From Caecitellus pseudoparvulus (taxonomy: Eukaryota; Bigyra: Bicosoecida): 64,000 nt of DNA. The notes under the pieces are model-generated. The model ran no database searches. It had not been told where the DNA came from and saw nothing but the letters and a program-made list of their open reading frames with translations. A program made the position numbers and the translations under genes. Positions within the stretch are counted from its first letter, which is position 1. The number at the start of each line of letters is the position of its first letter. The stretch lies in the NCBI GenBank assembly GCA_965644315.1, contig CBFFRQ010000062.1, forward strand, positions 310,001 through 374,000, read 5' to 3'. Shown here in pieces: positions 54,604 through 64,000 of this stretch.

Positions 54604-56685
54604 TCACGAGGGTGGCTGGTCCACGGGCTGCGCCCTCGCGTAGTCTGCCGCAGTGCCTGCAATGGTGATGGCGCCACTCACCAGCGTGGGCCAGTCTGGA
54701 GGGGTGCCTGAAGCGTGGGACGCCTCAGCCTGGCGAACCATGGCCAACAGCGCTGCGCCGCCGAGTGTTGGCATGGGCAGAGTAAACTTGCGACCTGCAA
54801 TGCACATGAGGATGGAAGGGCAGGACCCTCCACCAGTGACCAGTGTGTGCAACTTGGCCATTTCACTTGCCACGCGTGCAGCATCGGCACTGCTGTGCAG
54901 GAGCGCTCCCAAATGCGCCGCCCGCGCGATGTGCCCATCCACCTCCGCAGACTGCTGCTCTGGCTCCGAGTGCCCTGCCCGCCCCCCCAACAACAACAAG
55001 TTTAAACGAATGCGCACCCGCACAGAGTCCAGGTCAGGCGGCAGGAGCGCCAGTGCTGCTGCAGGCGGCAGGCCTGTGGACCGGCACAGCATGCCCACTT
55101 CCATGGGCAGTGCCTGCATCTCCGCATGCTGGCCGCTCCCACCGCCCAGCAGCAACTGCGCGATGGCGTCCATTTGCGCGCCTGCGAAGTCCAGGCTCGT
55201 CTCACTCACAGGTTGCTTGCTCATGACGACGTCGGACAGGAACATGACCTTGGCAAAGGGGGTGCCGTCCTTAAAACGCTCCACAAAGCTGGTCTCCACG
55301 GCGAAAAACGGCACATACGAGATGGCCGCCGGGCCGGCCGAGGCAGCCGCCGCCACGCTCTGCGCAGGCAGCATGCGCAGGAAGAGTCCTTCAAACTGAA
55401 ACGCGTCAAGCCGTGCCGCAGCTGCTGCAAACTGCGCCAGGCACCGGCGCACAAGAGACTGCGGGTGCAGCCAGCGGTCCACACCAGACACGGTTTGGGG
55501 CTGCTGCACACTGGCCCCCAGCAAGTCCACGGCAGCCTGGTTGTACATCTTGCTCTGGATGACCGTGGCGTTGTGGGCTATGGAGAAGAACAGCATGGGC
55601 GTCGTCTCCGCGCCGTTGTGGTGGTGCAGCAGCTCCAGCAGTGGGCCAGGTAGCAACGGCTTGGCGCCGGCCGACACCGCATGCACCCACGCCGAGATCG
55701 CATCCAGATCATGCCGTGTAACGCTCTCAAACACCCGGGGCAGGTGGGGCCACCGGTCCAGCAGAAACGCCAAGTCAATGCGGTGCTGCCCGATGCCCTC
55801 GCTTGGGCCGGTGGCCGAATGCCCCAGGTGGCCGCTGCCACGGGGGGCTGACATGCCTCCCCCCGCTAGGCTGGTGTGCAGGACTGCCGCCGGAGACTGC
55901 ACGACTGGGTGGCCCACCGGGCACGTCACGTGCAAGTGCCCCTCGCTCCACGCGATGAGAGCGCTGGCCAGCCCCAAAGTGGTGAGGTGCAGGCCATCGA
56001 ACGCACTGGCCAAGAGAGGGGGCGGCGGCAAGGGTCTTGGGTGCACGGCCGCGCTGAGGCAGTGCCGCAGCAGTGCAGGACGAAGGTGTGGCAGCGCGCC
56101 GTCCAGCAAGCGGAGCGGGGGTGCTGCGTTGCCGCGCAGCAGGCGCTGCAGGTGCTGGGGTGCCGAGGGTGCCTGCAGCAACGCCAGGAGGCGGTCCACG
56201 AAGCCCTCCACGTCAATGCCCACGCTAGAGCCATGCGTAATGAAGAAGCCCCGGTTAAAGCGGTGCTCTGGCTGGCAGGCCCAGGTCGCTCCCGCCATGG
56301 CTTCCCGCCGGCACGCGTTGAGCAGCTGCTGAGCCCGCCGCTGCGCCGAAGCCTCGTCAGCCTGGTCGAGTGGACCAGTGGCACAGCAAGCGCACTGCAG
56401 ATCATCGCACGGGGTGTGGAGGGAATCACAGCTTGAGCTGCATGCGCTCGCGGCGTCTGGTGCTTCGCCTTGCCCGCCCTCCCCCGAGGCAGTCTGTGCA
56501 GACAACGCCAGGCGTGGTGGAGAGAGGGCTGGCATGTGCACTGCACCACGCAGGCCACTCACTCGTCGGGATTTTCGTCTGGAATCGGGGACAGCGGCCT
56601 CGCAATCGAAGCACTCCGCCTCGCGGCCTCGTTTCGAGGGCCCGACTCCTGCTTGCCTGGCTGAACCGCGCCGTTCAGAGCTCAT
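54604..56685 (-). CDS. Tandem family paralogue C, unknown function, possible PAS-like domain
   Basis: 693 aa from ATG 56685, which has a near-ideal context CACCATGA. The N-terminus is basic (KRGREAECFDCEA; SRRKSRRVSG) and could carry a nuclear signal. Family blocks are NRGFFITHGSSVGIDVEGFV (about 143-162), DGLHLTTLGLASALIAW (about 228-244) followed by GHPVVQSP, FLLDRWPHLPRVFE, PAS-like YNQAAVDLLG (about 381) with LHPQSLVRRCLAQF and FQFEGLFLRMLP, PFFAVETSFVERF (about 458-471), and DFAGAQMDAIAQLLLGG (about 499-516). The end differs from A and B and continues past the MPYL/VPYF position. Residues 100-115 hold four Cys (CDDLQCACC). A transcription-factor-like role would fit the basic start and PAS-like block, but this is inference. 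Confidence 0.65.
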   Translation of the reverse strand: MSSERRGSARQAGVGPSKRGREAECFDCEAAVPDSRRKSRRVSGLRGAVHMPALSPPRLALSAQTASGEGGQGEAPDAASACSSSCDSLHTPCDDLQCACCATGPLDQADEASAQRRAQQLLNACRREAMAGATWACQPEHRFNRGFFITHGSSVGIDVEGFVDRLLALLQAPSAPQHLQRLLRGNAAPPLRLLDGALPHLRPALLRHCLSAAVHPRPLPPPPLLASAFDGLHLTTLGLASALIAWSEGHLHVTCPVGHPVVQSPAAVLHTSLAGGGMSAPRGSGHLGHSATGPSEGIGQHRIDLAFLLDRWPHLPRVFESVTRHDLDAISAWVHAVSAGAKPLLPGPLLELLHHHNGAETTPMLFFSIAHNATVIQSKMYNQAAVDLLGASVQQPQTVSGVDRWLHPQSLVRRCLAQFAAAAARLDAFQFEGLFLRMLPAQSVAAAASAGPAAISYVPFFAVETSFVERFKDGTPFAKVMFLSDVVMSKQPVSETSLDFAGAQMDAIAQLLLGGGSGQHAEMQALPMEVGMLCRSTGLPPAAALALLPPDLDSVRVRIRLNLLLLGGRAGHSEPEQQSAEVDGHIARAAHLGALLHSSADAARVASEMAKLHTLVTGGGSCPSILMCIAGRKFTLPMPTLGGAALLAMVRQAEASHASGTPPDWPTLVSGAITIAGTAADYARAQPVDQPPS

Positions 56686-57033
56686 GGTGCCGGGCAAGCC
56701 TGCGCTCGGTGGCACACCCAGCCCAGAGCACAAACCGCATGCCAAAACCTACAGCCCTGCGTGCCAAGCCGACTGAGCCCGTGGAGGCAGGATCTGCTGT
56801 GTAGCGCAGGAGTGTTCCTGGCCGCAGCAAATGCTCGTGCAGAGCTGGTGGGTGTGTACGCTTTGAGCTTTAGCACATGCTTCCCCAGCCCTGGTCAGGC
56901 CTGGCTGAGCGTCACGGGTCAAACACCGCGCCGGATCGCCCCTGAACACCGTCCATGGCGCAAGAGGTGCATTTTTGCGCTGAAAAGGGACACGCACAGG
57001 CCCAGGCAAGCTGGGCGGATGTGGGCGAGGTGC
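56686..57033. other. Intergenic region 5' of paralogue C
   Basis: 348 bp to the stop codon of the next gene. No gene, repeat or clear motif seen. Confidence 0.4.
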
Positions 57034-59940
57034 TCAACCACTCGCTGCCCCACCCGAGCTCGGCGGCGGCGGCGGCGGAGACTCGCCCACAGCGGCTGGG
57101 ACAGCTGCCCCATCAGCTCCCAGCGTGGCATCTTTGGCCAGTTGGCCTTCAAGTGTTTTCAGGCCCGCTGCGATGTCATCTTCCAGCGCCTGCCGCAAGT
57201 TCTCCGCCTCCCCCTCCGAGCCCAACTCTGATGCAGAGCGCACCATTCGGCAGAAGTCAACTTCGCACCAACACCCGTGCATGCTAAACTCCGTCCCCCA
57301 CGTCTCTGCTCCCACATCCGTCAGGCCACTCACTACTTCAAATGCGCAGCACAGACACTCATAAGCAGCTTCGCGGTCGGGAGGGGGCACACGTACAACC
57401 TCCTGAGCCCACGCCTGAGCCATGCTCGCTAACAGCACGCTTGGATACAACTGAAAGACTTCCACGCACCTCAGGCACGCTGCTGCGGCGCCCGCGCTGC
57501 CGGGCGAGGCAAAGTCCTCACTCCGCGGAGCCTGCAGAAGAACTTGCGCCACCGCCCTGCAAGCATGGACGTACGCCTCGGGAAATGCCCAGCCCTCCTG
57601 CATCTGGGCAGCAATTCTGGCTTCAAATTGTGACAGGAGGCGGGGCACGCTAGATGCCAGAAGGGCCTCAGGGGCTGGAGTGGCTTCGGCAACTGAAGCG
57701 GCTTCGGCAGCTGCAGCGGCTTCGGCAGCTGCAGCGGCTTCGGCAGCTGCAGGAGTTCGTGGGGCCAGCAGGGTAGCGTAAACCTGCAGCGACCTAGGCA
57801 GGGCGAGCCCTGCTTGCAGCTGCAGCTGCAAGGGCCACGTAGAGGTGTCCAGGTCGCCAGCAACGTTCCCTTCCATGTATCCCTTAAAGTCCTCGCCTAC
57901 AAGCAGTGTAGTTGCGAGGAACAGTACCAAGCCGCAGTCCTGGGCCAGCCCCCAATCGCCGGGGGGGATGCAGCTCCACAGACACTCCATCAAGTTGGTG
58001 AGCGATACACCCCCATCAAAGATTGCCTCATTGATGCTCTGCGCCACATCCTCAGCCACGTGCTGCAATTTGCTCAAGGAAATGATCCGCCTCACAGGTG
58101 CCGCGTCCGCCGCTTGCCCAGTTGCGGTGTTCAACAGGCTTGTATGCTGTGCAGCTGCCCAGTCTGGGTACAAAGTTCTAGCCTGCTCCTGTGTCACGTA
58201 GCCTTTCAGCACCGACAGATCAATGGGCTTGAGGCTTGCCAAGCAGCGAGTGCGGGCTGGGGAGGTCTTGCCTGAACGAGCACCCGTGGCCAGCTCCCCC
58301 CACAGGTGCGGGAGCAGCTGTTCAAGGAATTCCTCCCGTTCCCCTTCTACCTCTGCGAGTGCCAGCAGGCTGGCGTGGAGGTGGTCCATAAGACTGTCCC
58401 AGTCCTCAGCAATGAAATCCGGCTCGGGAGCCTGCACCCTTTCTGGAGACACCAGGTATTTCGCCGCCCTTGCCAGCTGCTGCGCCGTCCAGGTTGGAGG
58501 TGTTGGCGAAGGTGGTGTTGGAGGTGCAGGCCCGGGTGCAGGCCCTGGTCTGGGTGCAGGCCCTGGTCCGGGTGCAGGCCCTGGCCCAGGTGCAGGCTCT
58601 GGCGCGGGTGTAGGTGCAGGTGCAGGCCCGGGTGTAGGTGCAGGCTCTGGCCCTGGTCCGGGTGCAGGCCCGGGTGCAGGCTCTGGCGCGGGTGTAGGTG
58701 CAGGTGCAGGCCCAGGTGCAGGCCCTGGTCCGGGTGTAGGTGCAGGCTCTGGCGCGGGTGAAGGTGCAGGCTCTGGCGCGGGTGTAGGTGCAGGCTCTGG
58801 CGCGGGTGTAGGTGCAGGCTCTGGCGCGGGTGTAGGTGCAGGCTCTGGCGCGGGTGTAGGTGCAGGCTCTGGCGCGGGTGTAGGTGCAGGCTCTGGCGCG
58901 GGTGTAGGTGCAGGCTCTGGCGCGGGTGCTGGGGGTGCTGGAGGTGTTGGCCAAGGCACTGGTGCAGGCCTAGGTGGCATCGAAACCGCGGGAATGCTCA
59001 GTGGGGGAGCAGGGTTGGGTGCAGGCGGCTGGGGGGGTGGTGCGGTGGGCAGGGTGGCCGGGTTCCAGCCAACGAAGGGCCGGTACACGCCACCCATAAA
59101 ATTCAGCGGCACGTAGACCCTCAGTCGGGGGTGGAGCACCAGTGTTCCGCCGTGTCTGAAGCGGAGGACCTGAGTGACGACGAGGGTGCCGTTGCCGCTG
59201 GGGATGTAACACCGGAAGGTGTTGATGTCGAAGTACACGCCGATGATGTCGTCACGGCGAATGGTGATTTCCCGCCCGTCCCTCGTGAACGACAACTCCC
59301 GGTGCTCTATACCACTTGAATCAACGAGCATGTGGTCAGGCCTTCGAAAGCTCAGGTGCATATGGGCGAGCTGTGTGTCGGAAATCGGCTCAAGGTCCGT
59401 GTCTGGCGGTGCTTCCTTGTGCTCCGACGCGCCACCGTCAGCGTGGGCGGGGTGAGTAGTCGAGGTGATCCGGTCACCACTCAGCCTTGCTGCAGGTGAT
59501 GCCTGAGCCTGTCTACCGCCTTGCGCTGCGGCGTCCACCCACTTGCCTTCCCCCGTTCTCGGATTGACTTGGTACGTCCAGCAGCTTTCCTCACAGCGCC
59601 ACACACCATCAACCAGCGTGAACAGGACTTCAGTGTCTTTGTCTGGCGGATGCAAGAAGTATTCACCTTCAAAGAGGCCAACATCATGTGAAAGGATACG
59701 GCCACTCGCCGCATGGACGTAGCCCCGAATGGCTTCGTGCCAATGGACGACCTGGTCCTGCTCAGGGGTAGGCACGACGTTGCCTTTCTGAGTAAAGACC
59801 ATGCCCGGGACAAGGTTGAAGTTCATGACCTTCTGCGATCCCCGACTTTTCGTGATCCAACCATCCTCCCGTAGCTTCATGGCATTGGCAAGCCACTCGG
59901 GGTGGCGAGGTGAACCATGCCCGCCACCGCTGCCCGCCAT
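57034..59940 (-). CDS. Orphan protein with Pro-Ala-Glu octapeptide repeat
   Basis: 968 aa, one exon, ATG 59940. I do not recognise the family. Residues 1-140 form a small beta/alpha region ([40 protein letters not shown]). Residues 190-290 form a beta-rich region ([40 protein letters not shown]). Residues ~297-487 are a Pro/Ala-rich linker with up to eight exact PAPEPAPT units. Residues 490-968 are mostly helical, with an Ala-Glu repeat near 729-752 and Cys/Trp-bearing segments ([34 protein letters not shown]). There is no signal peptide or membrane span, so it is probably cytosolic or nuclear. The linker may act as a stiff spacer between a binding head and a helical domain. Confidence 0.65.
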   Translation of the reverse strand: MAGSGGGHGSPRHPEWLANAMKLREDGWITKSRGSQKVMNFNLVPGMVFTQKGNVVPTPEQDQVVHWHEAIRGYVHAASGRILSHDVGLFEGEYFLHPPDKDTEVLFTLVDGVWRCEESCWTYQVNPRTGEGKWVDAAAQGGRQAQASPAARLSGDRITSTTHPAHADGGASEHKEAPPDTDLEPISDTQLAHMHLSFRRPDHMLVDSSGIEHRELSFTRDGREITIRRDDIIGVYFDINTFRCYIPSGNGTLVVTQVLRFRHGGTLVLHPRLRVYVPLNFMGGVYRPFVGWNPATLPTAPPPQPPAPNPAPPLSIPAVSMPPRPAPVPWPTPPAPPAPAPEPAPTPAPEPAPTPAPEPAPTPAPEPAPTPAPEPAPTPAPEPAPTPAPEPAPSPAPEPAPTPGPGPAPGPAPAPTPAPEPAPGPAPGPGPEPAPTPGPAPAPTPAPEPAPGPGPAPGPGPAPRPGPAPGPAPPTPPSPTPPTWTAQQLARAAKYLVSPERVQAPEPDFIAEDWDSLMDHLHASLLALAEVEGEREEFLEQLLPHLWGELATGARSGKTSPARTRCLASLKPIDLSVLKGYVTQEQARTLYPDWAAAQHTSLLNTATGQAADAAPVRRIISLSKLQHVAEDVAQSINEAIFDGGVSLTNLMECLWSCIPPGDWGLAQDCGLVLFLATTLLVGEDFKGYMEGNVAGDLDTSTWPLQLQLQAGLALPRSLQVYATLLAPRTPAAAEAAAAAEAAAAAEAASVAEATPAPEALLASSVPRLLSQFEARIAAQMQEGWAFPEAYVHACRAVAQVLLQAPRSEDFASPGSAGAAAACLRCVEVFQLYPSVLLASMAQAWAQEVVRVPPPDREAAYECLCCAFEVVSGLTDVGAETWGTEFSMHGCWCEVDFCRMVRSASELGSEGEAENLRQALEDDIAAGLKTLEGQLAKDATLGADGAAVPAAVGESPPPPPPSSGGAASG
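57682..57753 (-). repeat. 18-bp tandem repeat, four copies, coding for an Ala-Glu helix
   Basis: The plus-strand unit is GGCTTCGGCAGCTGCAGC. The two middle copies are exact and the first and last are diverged. In the gene it encodes six-residue AAAAEA-type units. Confidence 0.7.
58739..58930 (-). repeat. 24-bp minisatellite, eight copies, coding for PAPEPAPT
   Basis: Eight consecutive 24-bp units start GGTGCAGGCTCTGGCGCGGG on the plus strand. The first unit differs (GAA end) and the last ends GCT. The period is a multiple of three, so copy-number change keeps frame. More diverged units extend upstream to about 58500. Confidence 0.85.
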
Positions 59941-60594
59941 GCCTCACTCGGAACCCAAAGAACGCTGTGAAAGTTCAAGGGGTGGCTGTGAGAGCGTGCC
60001 GCATACCCTGAGTCGCCCAGCCGCGTCGCAAAGGCTCAACACGGGTGCTCTGAATCTGGCAAGCACTGGCGCTAAGTGCAGCAGATGCAAGTTGGCTTCG
60101 AGAGGGTGCCAACCTCGGGCAACAGGCAGGCGCATAGAGAGGGTGAAAAACTAAGGCACTGATGCACTTACTTGGAGAGCGATGGCGAGGTGCGCGCAGT
60201 ACGAGCAAGGCGTGTCGCAAGTGCGTCGGACAGCCCCCAAGCGTCGGAAGTGCAAGGAGGCCTCAACAAGCACAAGCTGCCTGTGCCACAAGCATGGGTG
60301 TGATAAACTCAACACACACATACCTGTGGCCTGTCCAGCAGCACTTCGGGGCCCGAAGTGCGTTGAGTATTGTGGGTTGACGTTGATTGTTGCTGTGTGG
60401 TGATTGGGGCCGCGTTGCGTTCGACGGCACCGCTGAGTTTGCCCTCCGCACAGCGCCCCGTGCGGTCCCAAGCTTGTCTACCCTAATAAACTGCACGGGC
60501 TCTGAGTGGCCGGCCCTCTCTTTCGGCGCTGCTCCGCACAGCGCGAAAGAGCTGCCGGCGGGAGGCTCAGCGAAACACCACTGAAACGCCAGGA
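59941..60594. promoter_or_regulatory. Divergent promoter region between the PAPE-repeat gene and the MFS gene
   Basis: 654 bp between start codons. On the minus strand a consensus GTAAGT donor at 60171-60166 and acceptors near 59950-59990 (e.g. AACTTTCACAG) suggest a leader intron in the PAPE-repeat gene. No other gene was seen. Confidence 0.35.
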
Positions 60595-62433
60595 ATGTAC
60601 GCCTACACCGTTCGCCGGCACTCGCAGCAGGCCCTCCTGCGCTGGACAGTGTACGCTGCTGCTGGTTTGTGTTGCTTGGGCTTCAGTTTGCCTGCCCCTT
60701 ACTTTCCCAAGTGCGTCGTGCAGGGCAGCCGGCGTCGCTGCATGCTGTGCCCCGCGCTGGACACAGTCCACCCTGCCCCCCCCTCAGGTGGATCCTGGAC
60801 ATCAGTGGCCGCGCTCCATACATCAGCGTTGTGTTTGGGGCGTATGGCGCTGCCACACTCATCTTGGCCCCCATCGTGCTCTTCACCATGCGCTTCGTGC
60901 GGCCGAGAATCGTGGCGGTGCTTGGAGCGTTGGTGGCCAGCTGTGCTACCGTCATTCTGGGCCTGACCCAGGGCCTGCAGCACAGCAGCCAGATGGAAGT
61001 GGCCCGCCTGATCACGCTAGCCGCCTGCATGCGTGGGCTGCAAGGGGCAGCAGGCACGGCTGTCGTGCTGGCGGGGTTCACCACCATGGCTGCCGCGTAC
61101 GAGGTGCGGGTGGAGGAGCTGCCCCGTCACATCGGTATTACGCAGGTGTTCGCCGTGCTGGGCTTGATGGTGGGGCCCCCTGCAGGCGGCCTCATCAACG
61201 CGCCTGACCTCGCGACGGGCCTGCCTGAGTACGTCGTCGCCTGTGTGTGGTTGGTGCTGGTGGGGGGCGTGGTGGCTGCGTGGCCTGACATCCCCCCCAC
61301 CGCCCAGCCCCTGGACTCCGGCACCTTCCACATCCTGCAAAGCCTGACCCCAGACTCGCCCCGGAGGCGAGGGGCAGTGGCGGAGCGGGTGTCCCCACCT
61401 GCACAGCATGACCCGTGGGGCGCAGGCAGTGACGCCGGCCACGGGCACAACGGTGTCGTGGCGTCGCTGCAAGTGCGGTCGCTGGCGGGGGACGCAGTGG
61501 TGGTAAGGTGTGGCAGTGTGCTGGGGAACTTCTACATTTGCACGCTGTGCCTCTGCGCGTGCCTGGTGCTGGCTGCGGTGTGTTTCCTCATGCCCACGTA
61601 CCAACTGCATCTTCTGCGAGTGAGATGTCGCCAGCCGCGCCCGTGCCCCGCCTGCACCCCGCACGCGAGCCACACACCCACCCACGCCACAGGACTACCG
61701 TTTTTCTGCTGCTGTCATTGGCCTCATGTTCGGCATGATGACGTCAGCGTACTTGATGGCAGCTGCAGCGTACGTAAATGCGGGTGCGACTGTTCCACTG
61801 CACGTTGGCGGCACAGCGATCGTCGTCGCCGGCGTGCTGACGGCAGCAGGTGGGTACATGCTGCTGGCACCCGTGTCGCCGCTGCCTGCAACTGTGCCGC
61901 TGCAGATCCTGGCTCTGGTGGCGGTGGGTGGCGGCACGTGCCTGAGCGTTGTGCCAGTCGTGCCCATCATTCTGTCAGACACACTGCACCTGGGCGGGGG
62001 CGTGGTGGAGGTGGTGTTCCACACAATGTGGTACATCATGGCACTGGCCCAGGTGCTGGGGCCCCTGGTCCTCGGCACGGGGCAGGGCGAACGGGCGGAT
62101 GAGTTCCCCAACTTGGCTATCCTCGCTGCGCTGCTGCTGGGCACCGCCGCTGTGCTGCTCGTCATCACCGGAGCAGCCACGCGGCGCTTCAAGCGCGGGT
62201 GCTGCACGTCTCTCTGGGCGATCTCCGTCGTCGGGTGCATGCAAGTCGTGTGTTGCATCGACGATGCAGATGCCGGGGCGCTGGGGGAGCGAGACGTTGG
62301 CCAGCCCGCTTCAAGCGGGCAGCCGCAACGCCGCACGGTGTCCTTTGAGCCCACAGTGGAAGGGCCCACGCGCGAAGTGCCTCCCAGCGCAGGTGACACT
62401 CAGGAGAGTGGCGCTCGTCTGATCTTCTTGTGA
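60595..62433 (+). CDS. Major facilitator superfamily transporter
   Basis: Exons 60595-60710, 60788-61619 and 61693-62433 give 562 aa. The introns are 77 nt (GTGCGT to CCCCTCAG) and 73 nt (GTGAGA to CGCCACAG). Splice 1 restores PYFPKWILDISGRAPYISVV. The protein shows MFS helices in two halves: TM1 LLRWTVYAAAGLCCLGFSLP; TM2 FGAYGAATLILAPIVL; an RFVRPR loop; and TM5-type FAVLGLMVGPPAGGLI. The C-half begins AAVIGLMFGMMTSAYLMAAA. A ~100-residue central loop is Ser/Pro/His-rich. The C-terminal tail is hydrophilic. The GPPAGG motif recalls drug/H+ and vesicular-amine antiporters (SLC18B1-like), but the substrate cannot be read from the sequence. The start is the first ATG before TM1. Confidence 0.75.
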
Positions 62434-62667
62434 TGCCTGACTTGCGTTTCCCACGCAGCGCCAGGGCAGACTGCCTCACGCTTGCGGAAAGCCAGCCCAG
62501 CACAGAGAGCTGCGTGCGCTCAAATTCAGTGTTAAAGACGGTGCTTGTGGCTGGCTTCGGCGATATTGTTTGCCATTTGAGCCCCGCTGCGTGACTGCGG
62601 TCGTGCACCCGCTACACCCAGCCTCGCGTGCCTGGCGTTTCATCCCAACAGTCTGCCCTTGTCAGTC

Positions 62668-63587
62668 ATGGTGCGTGGGGGTGACGCGGAGGGGTGACGG
62701 GGAAGAGGCGTGCGGCATGACACTCCACTCCCCGCTCTTTGCACTGCAGGCCAACCGCTACGACAGCAGGACGACGACGTTCTCCCCAGAAGGTGCGGCG
62801 TGCGGCGCCGGCCGAGCCACTGACCACGCCGAGCGAAACGCCACACACACCTGTGCACTGCCCCCTCCCTCGCGCAGGGCACTTGTACCAGGTGGAGTAT
62901 GCCATCACTGCCATTCAGAATGCTGCCGCTGCTGTGGGCATCTTGACTGAGCAGGGCATCGTCATCGCGGGGCAGAAGAAGACCGGCTCCAAGCTGCTGG
63001 CGCCGCCCAAGACGTCTGAGAAGCTGTACAAGCTGGACACCCACGTCGCCGCCGCCGTCGCGGGCTTGACCTCTGACGCTGACATCCTGGTGGACTATGC
63101 CCGCCTGACGGCGCAGCGGTACCGCTACCGCTACGACGAGCCCATGCCCGTGGAGCAGCTGGTGAAGACGCTGTGCAACCAGAAGCACTCCTACACACAG
63201 TTCGGCGGGCTGCGGCCATTCGGCGTGTCCTTTCTCTTCGCGGGGTGGGACCAGTACCTCGGCTTCCAGTTGTACCAGTCCAACCCGTCAGGCAACTACT
63301 CTGGGTGGAAGGCCACCGCCATCGGCGCCAACAGCACCTCCTCCCAGTCCACCCTCAAGACGGACTACAAGGCAGACATGACCCTGGCCGAGGCGCAGGG
63401 CCTGGCGGTGAAGGTGCTGACCAAGGCCATGGACACGACCGCCCCCAGCAGCGAGCAGGTGGAGGTGAGCACCGTCTTCCTGCACGAGGGGCAGGTGGTG
63501 CAGAAGGTGCTGTCTGCGGAGGAGACTGACGTGCTCATCAAGGAGGCCACTGAGGCTGCTGCAGAGGAGGGCGAGGAGGCCAAGTGA
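62668..63587 (+). CDS. PSMA4: 20S proteasome subunit alpha-3 (PSMA4/Pre9 type)
   Basis: Exons 62668-62670 (ATG only), 62750-62792 and 62878-63587 give 251 aa. Introns are 79 nt (GTGCGT to CACTGCAG) and 85 nt (GTGCGG to TCGCGCAG). The joined N-terminus MANRYDSRTTTFSPEGHLYQ is the conserved alpha-3 start, and QVEYAITAIQNA is the alpha-subunit signature. Further family blocks are GTSKLL-like GSKLLAPPKTSEKLYKLD, GLTSDADILVDYAR, QKHSYTQFGGLRPFGVSFLF and YSGWKATAIGAN. Alpha subunits form the outer rings of the 20S core and gate substrate entry; the N-terminal YD motif belongs to that gate. Length is close to the usual 250-261 aa. The tail is acidic (EAAAEEGEEAK). Confidence 0.93.
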
Positions 63588-63843
63588 TGCTGTGTGGGGC
63601 GAGCTGCAGATCGGGCGGCGCAATGCACACAGCCGCGCCCATGGCACAATGCACCGTGCTCTGTGATCCACCAAGTCGCTCAAGAGGGCCATGGTTGCGT
63701 GGTGCGCCCCTCTGTGCGCACGAAAGAGGGGCCGACGGCGACGAGGTCGGTCGGCGCGGCCAGGCACCAGCGCCACCAGGGGCGCAGCTGGAGCGTGTGG
63801 AGTCCAGAAGCAGTGCACCCTGTAGCAGGGCGGCGAAGGCAGC

Positions 63844-64000
63844 ATGGACCAGTGGAATGTGTTCAAGTTCTTTGAGAAGAGTTTCATGCGCCCAGCGTCG
63901 CAGGAGGGCGACGTGGACTACCACAATGGCTTCGCGGTGCGGCCTGCAGCAGGTGCAGTGCACCTGGACAGCACCACCGCACGCCCCCCCCTGCCTGCGC
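63844..64000 (+). CDS. Probable VPS11, N-terminal fragment cut by window end
   Basis: An open frame of 52 codons runs from ATG 63844 to the edge. MDQWNVFKFFEKSFMRP resembles the start of VPS11, where QW-x-x-F-x-FF-(D/E)-K opens the beta-propeller. VPS11 is a core subunit of the HOPS/CORVET tethering complexes for endosome-vacuole fusion. Only this short start is visible, and the GFAVRPAAG segment after it is not diagnostic. Confidence 0.45.
   Translation, partial: MDQWNVFKFFEKSFMRPASQEGDVDYHNGFAVRPAAGAVHLDSTTARPPLPA

Noticed and set aside
58739-58930. CRISPR-like array
   Set aside because: The units are directly adjacent with no spacers, multiples of three, and inside a eukaryotic reading frame.
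58223-59116. Gly-Ala-Ser repeat frame opposite the PAPE gene
   Set aside because: It is the reverse reading of the in-frame 24-bp repeat. The opposite frame has the non-repetitive folded ends.
1-64000. tRNA and rRNA genes
   Set aside because: No B-box-like GGTTCGA context with a matching acceptor stem was found by eye, and no rRNA-like stretch. A covariance search was not possible.

Overview
The window is nuclear DNA from a small-genome, GC-rich protist or unicellular alga. It is eukaryotic because it carries a proteasome alpha subunit, importin-9, tubulin cofactor D, a giant HECT ubiquitin ligase, a mucolipin-type channel and TMEM120. It also has spliceosomal introns whose removal restores reading frames. 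Genes are packed tail-to-tail or head-to-tail with roughly 50-1100 bp between them. Introns are few and short, usually 68-85 nt, and begin GTGCG or GTGAG. Twelve of the 13 visible stop codons are TGA, so the code is standard. I cannot name the species: a haptophyte, prasinophyte or stramenopile-like lineage would all fit.

Layout. Positions 1-1205 (-): 5' part of a WD40 protein resembling GNB1L/ASA1. 1385-3568 (+): mucolipin-like TRP channel. 3788-7960 (+): BRCT plus DBF4-type zinc-finger protein. 8010-9080 (-): TMEM120. 9483-16637 (-): a secreted/membrane NHL-Kelch-IPT/TIG protein with a Cys-rich knot and a multi-span membrane region. 17320-39245 (+): a HECT E3 ligase of about 7284 aa encoded in two exons. 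39567-44221 (-): tubulin-folding cofactor D. 44435-47923 (-): importin-9. 48299-56685 (-): three consecutive paralogues of an unrecognised family, called A, B and C here. 57034-59940 (-): an orphan protein with a Pro-Ala-Glu repeat. 60595-62433 (+): MFS transporter. 62668-63587 (+): proteasome subunit alpha-3 (PSMA4). 63844-64000 (+): 5' end of a probable VPS11 gene.

Most genes are single-copy housekeeping functions (protein turnover, nuclear import, tubulin folding, endolysosomal traffic, PIKK/replication control) and share no obvious pathway. The most novel material is the A-B-C tandem family, which shares a block order including a possible PAS-like fold. Next are the ligase with LamG-like and tudor-like modules, the TIG receptor-like protein, and a 13-bp word (CCAATTTCCGCAG) that recurs exactly at three gene 5' ends. 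Family calls rest on reading the sequence by eye and no searches were run.
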